Source: Thermoleophilia bacterium
GTDB taxonomy: Bacteria; Actinomycetota; Thermoleophilia; Gaiellales; Gaiellaceae
DNA length: 12,195 nt
Assembly (NCBI GenBank): GCA_016844515.1
Contig: JAERMP010000053.1
Coordinates: 1-12,195 of the forward strand
Direction: 5' to 3'
The notes under the pieces are model-generated. The model was given only the letters and a program-made list of their open reading frames with translations. It searched no databases and had not been told where the DNA came from. Below are positions 7,402 to 12,195 of this stretch, piece by piece; position 1 is the first letter of the stretch, and every line of letters begins with the position of its first letter. Made by a program: the position numbers and the translations under genes.

Positions 7402-7899
7402 CTAGTGGCCTGTTCGGCCGTGTCCCCGAGCGACGAGCACGATTGCAAACAGCGCTGCCGCCGCGGCAACCGCCCCGAGAAGATCCACGGCGAGCCCTTT
7501 CGTGCGCACCGCGTCGACCACGACGAGGAGCAACGAGGCGACGAGTAGCGTCGCCACTCCGAGAGCGGCGACGAAGGCGGTGTGTCGAAGGCCGGCTCCT
7601 GCTTCTCCCTGGACGTGGTCGCGCTCCTCGAGCGACCAGTACGCGAGCTCGGCGGTGACCAGCAGTCCCGCGGCGAACGCGGGCGAGGCGGTGTCCAGGG
7701 CCGCATCGTCGATCGCGAGCTGGGCGGCGTAGAGCCCGCCGACGAGGACGAGCGCGGTCGGGATCAGCGGGGTCCACTCCAGAACGAGTGCGGCGACGAG
7801 CGCGACGACGGCGATGGCTGCGACTCGAACACCGGGCCCGGCCATGTCGTCGCTCGCCCGAGCGAGCGGCACTGCGGCCAGCGCGCCGAGACCGGCCAC
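7402..7899 (-). CDS. Polytopic membrane protein, last gene of the MoxR/DUF58 operon
   Basis: I do not recognise a family. From the GTG at 7899 the product is 165 aa with about five hydrophobic helices (roughly 25-42, 45-62, 72-90, 106-128, 136-157) and an acidic loop EERDHVQGE (91-99). The open frame continues upstream into the DUF58 gene, and the residues just before this GTG (ITVGVGA) extend a first hydrophobic segment. The real start may therefore lie at the DUF58 stop (TAA at 7917-7919), perhaps at a non-standard codon such as ATA or ATT, giving a sixth helix. No good ribosome site marks any option. Its position directly behind DUF58 suggests a membrane partner of that module, by context only. 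Confidence 0.7.
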   Translation of the reverse strand: MAGLGALAAVPLARASDDMAGPGVRVAAIAVVALVAALVLEWTPLIPTALVLVGGLYAAQLAIDDAALDTASPAFAAGLLVTAELAYWSLEERDHVQGEAGAGLRHTAFVAALGVATLLVASLLLVVVDAVRTKGLAVDLLGAVAAAAALFAIVLVARGHGRTGH

Positions 7900-7916
7900 G
7901 GCCCCGACGCCAACGG

Positions 7917-9188
7917 TTATACGCGTGCCAGCTTGGCGTAGCGCCTGAATGTCCTCACCTCCTCGAGTGCCGTCTCCAGATCGAGGTCGCCCCAGCGGGC
8001 GATACCGATCCCAAGACCAGCGAGGCGGGCGCGCACGACCTCTCGCTCGAGCACCCACAGGCGGTAGGAGAGCTCCTCGATCTCGGTGCGCCCTGCCTTG
8101 ACGAGAGGAACCGGATCGACCTCCACGACGACGACGTCGAACCCACGCGCACGAAGGTCGCTCAGCGCTGCGATGAACCGCGGGTCGATAAGCGGGGTCA
8201 ACCCGAGCACGAGCGCCTTTGGCGGGAGGATCCTCGCCGGGATGAGGTTGACGTCGCGCCAGGTGTACGTCGGCTCGACGCCGGTCTCGAGCATCGTCTC
8301 GATCAACCGGTAGCGCTGCGTGAGCCCCATGCCGGGCTGGAGCCAGCGAAGAACGCCACCGAACCCGACGAGGCCGACTCGGTCGCGTCGCTCGAGGTAG
8401 CGCGTCGCGAGCGCCGATCCCGCTCGCACGGCATCCTCGAGCGTGCTCCGATCGCCGCCGTGCACATCGACGAAGCTGTCAATGAACAGCACCACGTCGG
8501 TGTTTCGCTCGGGGTGACGTTCATTGACCACGAGCGTCTGCCGACGTGCCGACGCGCGCCAGTTGATCGAGCGGACGCGGTCACCCGGTACGAAGTCCCG
8601 GATGTCCGCGTACTCGACGCCGTCGCCCTTGACGCGAGCGACTTCGCTGCCCGCGAACGCTTGCGTCTCCACGGGCGCGAGGATCCGGCGGAGAGAGATC
8701 GGGCGCGGATAGGCCTTCAACTGATGCCGGCCGCTGAATCGCTCTTCCCAGACGACGAGCCGGAATGGGTCGCGCGCCCGCACCTCGACATCTCCGAGCG
8801 CATAGACGCCCCAACGCGAGCACCGGAATGCGAGTGGGATCTCACGCTCCTCTCCCGCCCTGAGGCGAATGACGTGGGCGTCAGCGCCGTCAGCGACCTC
8901 CACTCCGGGCGGTAGGTCGAGCAGGAGCTCGAGTCGGTCCACAGCGCCTTCGGTGCGCACGATCAGGCTGGCCTCCACGTCGGCTTCCTCCATCGTCCGA
9001 TCGGCGGCGAGCACGAGCTCGACCCTGGCCTTCGGATCGCGCGCCGGTCTCGTTCCGATCGCAAGCACGAGGGCGAACGGCGCTGCGATGATCGCCAGCT
9101 CCGGCCGGCGTAACGCGAGAGCCGCGACCAGCGCCATCGCCGCGACTACGGCGTATCCCTCGATCCGAGGGCTTCCCGATCGGGTCAC
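7917..9188 (-). CDS. DUF58 domain protein with N-terminal membrane anchor
   Basis: The 423-aa product has two N-terminal hydrophobic segments (about 12-26 and 31-46), a beta-rich region, then the DUF58 signature GVEYADIRDFVPGDRVRSIN (190-209) with NWRASARR following. Next is a von Willebrand A-like core starting DVVLFIDSFVD (231-241). The MIDAS metal motif DxSxS is not kept: after Asp237 come Ser, Phe, Val and Asp. Such proteins are encoded beside MoxR ATPases and are thought to serve as their partners or adaptors; no biochemical role is established. The GTG start overlaps the moxR stop by 4 bases (GTGA at 9185-9188), so the two are coupled. The domain is certain, the function is not. Confidence 0.93.
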   Translation of the reverse strand: MTRSGSPRIEGYAVVAAMALVAALALRRPELAIIAAPFALVLAIGTRPARDPKARVELVLAADRTMEEADVEASLIVRTEGAVDRLELLLDLPPGVEVADGADAHVIRLRAGEEREIPLAFRCSRWGVYALGDVEVRARDPFRLVVWEERFSGRHQLKAYPRPISLRRILAPVETQAFAGSEVARVKGDGVEYADIRDFVPGDRVRSINWRASARRQTLVVNERHPERNTDVVLFIDSFVDVHGGDRSTLEDAVRAGSALATRYLERRDRVGLVGFGGVLRWLQPGMGLTQRYRLIETMLETGVEPTYTWRDVNLIPARILPPKALVLGLTPLIDPRFIAALSDLRARGFDVVVVEVDPVPLVKAGRTEIEELSYRLWVLEREVVRARLAGLGIGIARWGDLDLETALEEVRTFRRYAKLARV

Positions 9189-10159
9189 GAGCGAGCAGCA
9201 GGCTCGACGTCGTCCGCGCGCGGGGTCGGGACGCTCGAGAGCACCTCCCGCACGACATCCTCTGCAGACACGCGCTGAACCCAGAGCTCCGGGCGCAGTA
9301 CGAGACGGTGAGCCAGTGCCGGAACGGCGATCGCCTTCACATCGTCAGGCAGGACGTAGTCACGTCCCGCGAGAGCAGCTCTGCAGCGGGCGAGCTTCAA
9401 CAGGGCAAGGCTGCCGCGGGGACTCGCCCCCACGGCCGAGCTCTGCGAGTCGCGCGTGCCGATGACGAGCTCGACGCAGTACTCGCGTACGCTTTCGGCG
9501 ACGTACACACGCTCGACGGCCTTCTGCATCTCGAGGAGCGTCGTGCGGTCGACGACGGGCTCGAGCTCGACGTCGTCCGTCTCGCGCTCGATGCGGCGTC
9601 CGAGCACCTCGATCTCGTCCGCCTTGCTCGGGTATCCGAAGGCCGTGCGCAAGAGGAAGCGGTCGAGTTGAGCTTCGGGCAGCGGGTACGTACCCTCGTA
9701 CTCGATCGGGTTCTGCGTCGCGATGACGAGGAACGGACGCTCGAGCAGGTGCGTCTCGCCCTCGATCGTCACCTGGCGCTCCTGCATCGCTTCGAGCAGC
9801 GCCGCCTGTGTCTTCGGAGGCGCGCGGTTGATCTCGTCGGAGAGGAGGAGGTTGGTGAAGATCGGGCCGGGGCGGAACTCGAAGTCGGCGTCGCGCTGGT
9901 TCCAGATCGACGAGCCCGTCACGTCGGACGGCATCAGGTCGGGCGTGAACTGGATGCGCGAGAAGCGCATGCTCAGGGTCTGCGCGAACGACCGCGCGGC
10001 GAGGGTCTTGGCGAGTCCCGGGTAGTCCTCGAGGAGGACGTGCCCGTCGGCCAGGAACCCCAGTAGGACGAGCTCGAGGGAGTCGCGCTTCCCGACGATC
10101 GCCTTCTCGACCTCGTCCAGCACCTGCCCGGAGAGATCTCTGACCTCGGTCAGCTCCAC
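9185..10159 (-). CDS. MoxR-family AAA+ ATPase
   Basis: MoxR ATPases are chaperone-like AAA+ proteins that act with VWA or DUF58 partners to activate or assemble target complexes, often at the membrane. In this 324-aa protein Walker A reads LLEDYPGLAKT (42-52), where the usual first Gly of GVPGLAKT is Asp45. Walker B is LLLSDEINRAPPKTQAALLE (104-123), sensor 1 is in IATQNPIEYEGTYPLPEAQLD (Asn150), an Arg finger candidate is Arg167, and sensor 2 lies in SPRGSLALL (246-254). The GTG start at 10159 has its own Shine-Dalgarno, GGAG at 10172-10169, nine bases upstream. Other junctions in this operon instead rely on GTGA overlaps, which fits the disrupted gene just upstream. Confidence 0.95.
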   Translation of the reverse strand: MELTEVRDLSGQVLDEVEKAIVGKRDSLELVLLGFLADGHVLLEDYPGLAKTLAARSFAQTLSMRFSRIQFTPDLMPSDVTGSSIWNQRDADFEFRPGPIFTNLLLSDEINRAPPKTQAALLEAMQERQVTIEGETHLLERPFLVIATQNPIEYEGTYPLPEAQLDRFLLRTAFGYPSKADEIEVLGRRIERETDDVELEPVVDRTTLLEMQKAVERVYVAESVREYCVELVIGTRDSQSSAVGASPRGSLALLKLARCRAALAGRDYVLPDDVKAIAVPALAHRLVLRPELWVQRVSAEDVVREVLSSVPTPRADDVEPAARS

Positions 10160-10168
10160 GAGTGGTCG

Positions 10169-10172
10169 CTCC
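10169..10172 (-). promoter_or_regulatory. Ribosome binding site GGAG for moxR
   Basis: GGAG on the minus strand lies nine bases before the GTG at 10159. It decides the start and lets MoxR be made without translation of the upstream gene, whose reading frame is lost or unresolved here. Confidence 0.5.
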
Positions 10173-10227
10173 GGGAAGTCCGGTGCCCATTCGCCGGCGA
10201 GAACCGAGCAGGCCTAGGACGCAGGGA

Positions 10228-10253
10228 GGCCGCATACCAGAAGGTATGTGGCC
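10228..10253. repeat. REP-like hairpin before moxR
   Basis: GGCCGCATACC (10228-10238) and GGTATGTGGCC (10243-10253) form an 11-bp stem around AGAA, with one G-T pair as read on the plus strand (A-C on the minus strand). It sits exactly where the upstream small gene should end and differs from the other palindromes in the window. No T-tract follows on either strand, so it is not an ordinary terminator. Confidence 0.7.
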
Positions 10254-10268
10254 GACTGAGGACGACGG

Positions 10269-10751
10269 TCGCAGCTCGGAGACGGGGAGACCGCGGGCCA
10301 GACGATCATCTGGCGAGGGGCGATCAGCGCGCACGAGCTCCCACGTTCCGGGCCCCAGGATGCTGCGTGCCGCGTCAGGCGTGGCGTCGATCGAAGTGCT
10401 TCGGCGTGACGCCAACAGGCCAGCGGCGATCGCGCGAATGCGCGGGGCGAGGCGAAAGTGGAGGTCGAACGCCCCGGCAACGCCGAGCGCTGTCTCGTGC
10501 TCGATGCGCGCGAGGCTCGGCGGTGGGCGGCGGCTACCGGGCTGTTTGCGCCGGCGAGGACGAATCGGCCGCGCTCGCGGGTAGGAGCGACGGAGAGCGC
10601 TCAGAGCAAGCGCCAGCGCAGCGGCGCAGACCACGAGCCCATAGATCCTGACGGCGAGCGAGAGCCGTCCGGGGAGGAACACCGAGACGACGAGGAGCGC
10701 AACGGTGGGCGCGATGAGCGCCCGCAGCGCGCCGCCGAGATCCTGGTTCAC
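10269..10751 (-). CDS. Small membrane-anchored protein of the DUF4129/MoxR operon, 3' end disrupted
   Basis: The first 161 codons look like a real gene: two hydrophobic helices (11-27 and 35-53), an Arg/Pro-rich linker (55-80), then a soluble helical part with ARIEHETALG (81-90), FRLAPRIRAIA (99-109) and WELVRADRPSPDDR (137-150). I know no named family, but proteins of this layout occur beside MoxR in actinobacterial operons. The GTG start overlaps the DUF4129 stop (GTGA at 10748-10751). After LPVSELR the frame has no stop and runs for 300 more codons in the wrong frame of moxR. One extra base after about 10270 would give ELRTVV and a stop at 10150-10152 inside the moxR start. I therefore suspect a frameshift or repeat insertion, or a sequence error. 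The coordinates given cover only the trusted part. Confidence 0.6.
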
Positions 10752-11665
10752 GAGCTCGCCTCGGTCGTCACGAACTCGGCTTGGGGCGTTTGGTCCCGTG
10801 CTGCGGCCGCCTCGCGGAGCTCGTCCCGTACGTGCTCTAGTGCCTCGATCGCCTCCTCCTTCATACCGACGTCCACGGCGTGCTGCGAGAACTTAGCCCG
10901 TGAGAACAGGTCGGTGAGCCGGCGGACCGCCGATTCGTCTATCGCGAGCCGGCCGAGTACTCGCCGGAGATACTCCTGTGGTGTCTCGGCTGCGCGGCGC
11001 GCCGTGCCGTGCGCGGCGAGCACGCGCTCCATCCGAGCGTACGCGGCGATGACCGCGCGGCGCGGATCGCTCTCTGCGCGGAGGTCGTCGAGAGTGTCGT
11101 CGAGCACCACGGCGAGCTCCTCGGCGAGCGTCTCCTCGGCACGTGCGCTGCGCGACGCCCGACGCTGTGCAATGACGTAGGCCGCCACCGCGGCCGCAGC
11201 CAGCCCGGCTACGACGACCGCCGGGATCCATGCGAACCTCGGCTCGTACGTGACGGTCGTAGTTTCGGCGCCCGGTGGCTGGGGAACGGGCAAGAGGCCG
11301 GGGAACGCCGGCTCGGCGGCTTCGTCCCCGATCGGCTTGACCTCCCAGTTGCGCAATCGCAAGTAGGCGAGGAGCGTGAAGGCGGACATGAAGACGACGA
11401 AGCTCACGAACCGTGCTCGCTGCTGACGCTTCGCGAGCTCCCGGTTGATCGCCTTTCGCTGGGTGAGGCCGTAGACGAAGAGCACGGCCCCCGCCAGGAC
11501 GGCGACGGCTCCGAGGCTGAGGATCGTGTCGAGAAGCGTTGCCGAGGGTGGGCGAACCTCATTCGTCCCGGTCGACGTCGAGCCGGTCGCCGCGACGGCC
11601 ACCACCCCCACGAGCGCGAGCACGACGAGGGCAGGCAAAAGCACGCGCGCGGTGTTACCGCGCAT
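10748..11665 (-). CDS. DUF4129 domain membrane protein
   Basis: The 305-aa protein has TM helices at about 8-27, 46-67, 86-103 and 145-167, with a proline-rich extracytoplasmic stretch (110-143) between the last two. The C-terminal DUF4129 domain (about 180-285) contains DPRRAVIAAYARMERVLAAH (200-219), ETPQEYLRRVL (227-237) and LFSRAKFSQHAVDVGMKEEA (253-272). DUF4129 is often fused to transglutaminase-like proteins or found beside MoxR/DUF58; its role is not known. Here no transglutaminase-like domain is fused or encoded. The ATG at 11665 lies 12 bp after the DUF4234 stop, with GAGCGAG as a possible ribosome site. The stop overlaps the next gene by 4 bases. Confidence 0.9.
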   Translation of the reverse strand: MRGNTARVLLPALVVLALVGVVAVAATGSTSTGTNEVRPPSATLLDTILSLGAVAVLAGAVLFVYGLTQRKAINRELAKRQQRARFVSFVVFMSAFTLLAYLRLRNWEVKPIGDEAAEPAFPGLLPVPQPPGAETTTVTYEPRFAWIPAVVVAGLAAAAVAAYVIAQRRASRSARAEETLAEELAVVLDDTLDDLRAESDPRRAVIAAYARMERVLAAHGTARRAAETPQEYLRRVLGRLAIDESAVRRLTDLFSRAKFSQHAVDVGMKEEAIEALEHVRDELREAAAARDQTPQAEFVTTEASS

Positions 11666-11677
11666 GTGCTCGCTCGA

Positions 11678-12112
11678 CTACGCCGGCGGAGCTGCGGGCA
11701 TCGGCGCCAGAGCGGCCGAAGAAGACGCCTTGCTCTCCCAGTACTGGTTGAGCGCACCCTGAATCTTGATGAACCAGATGAACGCCCCGATGATTGGAAG
11801 CAGGAGCCAGAGACCAGTCCAGCCGCTGAACGGCGCTTCGCGACCGTCCTTCTTGAACATCTTCCCGACCTCGGATGGGATGAGGAACCACGTGACCATG
11901 CCGACCACGAGGTAGATCACGAGACCAAGAACCCCGCCGACACCTTGATCCGAGTGCTCTTTGACCTCGTCCTGTGTCTTGAAGACCCAGTAGAGCGAAT
12001 AGATCCCCAGCGTGATGATGGTCATCAGGATCGCGAACCCGATCCCGCGTTGGCGGCCCAGTGGGCCGGTGTTTCCGGAAGGTGTGCTCATGGCCGCGGA
12101 TTCTGCTTGCAT
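11678..12112 (-). CDS. DUF4234 membrane protein, first gene of the MoxR/DUF58 operon
   Basis: The 144-aa product carries the DUF4234 hallmark ITLGIYSLYWVFKTQDEVK (33-51) within the first of three hydrophobic helices (about 23-44, 58-78, 98-117), and ends in an Ala/Pro-rich tail (130-144). It is a small integral membrane protein of unknown function. Two in-frame starts are possible: ATG at 12112, used here, or ATG at 12091 (residue 8). Neither has a clear Shine-Dalgarno, and CAGAAT eight bases before the second could be a -10 for a leaderless message. It heads the minus-strand operon, 12 bp before the DUF4129 gene, and is divergent from the probable folP. Family call good, start uncertain. Confidence 0.85.
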   Translation of the reverse strand: MQAESAAMSTPSGNTGPLGRQRGIGFAILMTIITLGIYSLYWVFKTQDEVKEHSDQGVGGVLGLVIYLVVGMVTWFLIPSEVGKMFKKDGREAPFSGWTGLWLLLPIIGAFIWFIKIQGALNQYWESKASSSAALAPMPAAPPA

Positions 12113-12138
12113 CGTCGGACGGCGGTACGCTCAACGTC
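12113..12138. promoter_or_regulatory. 26-bp divergent start region between DUF4234 gene and probable folP
   Basis: Only 26 bp separate the two divergent starts if ATG 12112 is used. On the plus strand TACGCT (12126-12131) fits TANNNT and is followed by exactly seven bases to the GTG at 12139, the spacing expected for a leaderless message. The minus strand holds the weaker TACCGC (12127-12122). No clear -35 is visible for either, and the plus-strand -35 would fall inside the DUF4234 gene. Confidence 0.35.
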
Positions 12139-12195
12139 GTGACCGAGCGCACGCCCATCGAGGAGCGCTGGCCGAGGCCGGCTGTGATGGGGGTG
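12139..12195 (+). CDS. folP: Probable dihydropteroate synthase, first 19 codons (runs off window)
   Basis: Only 19 codons are present, ending RWPRPAVMGV. Dihydropteroate synthases begin their barrel with a strand of the form R-P-x-x-MGV/I, directly before the pterin-site sequence NVTPDSF, so this fragment fits the N-terminus of FolP. That enzyme joins the pterin pyrophosphate and p-aminobenzoate in folate synthesis. Context supports the call: tilS, hpt, ftsH and fol genes are neighbours in actinobacteria such as Mycobacterium. The GTG start is preceded seven bases upstream by TACGCT. With so few residues the identity is an inference; the next few codons would settle it. Confidence 0.55.
   Translation, partial: MTERTPIEERWPRPAVMGV

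Noticed and set aside
7788..8915. A 375-codon plus-strand frame opposite DUF58
   Set aside because: It is antisense to a gene with a clear DUF58 signature; it has no recognisable motif or ribosome site.
10228..10253. Hairpin as intrinsic terminator before moxR
   Set aside because: There is no T-tract on either strand and the flanking genes belong to one operon, so a repeat is the better reading.
10214..10480. An 88-codon minus-strand frame near the moxR upstream region
   Set aside because: It lies mostly in a wrong frame of the small membrane-anchored gene and has no motif; only its end (10214-10270) could be the frameshifted tail of that gene, for which another frame fits better.
9360..10751. 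A single 463-codon protein starting at the small operon gene and running across moxR
   Set aside because: Past codon 161 it is read in the wrong frame of a conserved MoxR gene and is Arg/Pro rich without domains; only the first part is credible.
11009..12142. A 377-codon plus-strand frame opposite DUF4129 and DUF4234
   Set aside because: It is antisense to two recognisable genes, has no domain of its own, and its Arg/Asp/Glu/His-rich composition is that of a shadow frame.

Overview
This is a GC-rich (by eye about 65%) bacterial chromosome segment with actinobacterial character. The pointers are many GTG and TTG starts, a DUF4081-GNAT acetyltransferase of the kind found in Actinomycetota, the order tilS-hpt-ftsH with a probable folP beyond, and a DUF4129/MoxR/DUF58 operon. 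A deep-branching actinobacterial class such as Thermoleophilia is my inference; no rRNA or species marker is present. I see no tRNA, rRNA, CRISPR array, transposase or phage gene.

Layout. At 1-1135, on the minus strand, deoD (purine nucleoside phosphorylase) is followed by the start of a diacylglycerol/YegS-type lipid kinase that leaves the window. The two are separated only by a 53-bp palindromic repeat that overlaps the deoD stop and supplies the kinase's apparent ATG. At 1136-1367 a divergent intergenic region holds a nested inverted-repeat element of about 167 bp. From 1368 to 4481 a plus-strand row encodes a DUF4081-GNAT acetyltransferase, a histidine phosphatase, TilS (tRNA-Ile lysidine synthetase) and Hpt (hypoxanthine phosphoribosyltransferase). 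From 4482 to 6715 a structured leader of 281 bp precedes ftsH, the membrane AAA protease.

From 6721 to 12112 everything is on the minus strand. Upstream to downstream the main operon reads DUF4234 membrane protein, DUF4129 membrane protein, a small membrane-anchored protein with a disrupted 3' end, MoxR AAA ATPase, DUF58 protein and a polytopic membrane protein. Several junctions are 4-bp GTGA overlaps, so this is a translationally coupled membrane-associated MoxR-type module. It is followed by a Phd/VapC toxin-antitoxin pair with its own palindromic operator, whose toxin gene runs head-on into ftsH with a 5-bp gap. At 12139 the plus strand resumes with 19 codons that look like the beginning of folP (dihydropteroate synthase), which would restore the classical tilS-hpt-ftsH-fol order around the minus-strand block.

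The least ordinary content is structural: several different palindromic repeat units at gene edges. One touches a stop and a start codon (376-428), one fills a divergent promoter region (1148-1314), one is duplicated in inverted orientation around the hpt start (3793-3901), and one sits where a gene of the MoxR operon should end (10228-10253). I found no convincing wholly new multi-gene system. The DUF4234/DUF4129/MoxR/DUF58 operon is the best candidate for poorly described biology.
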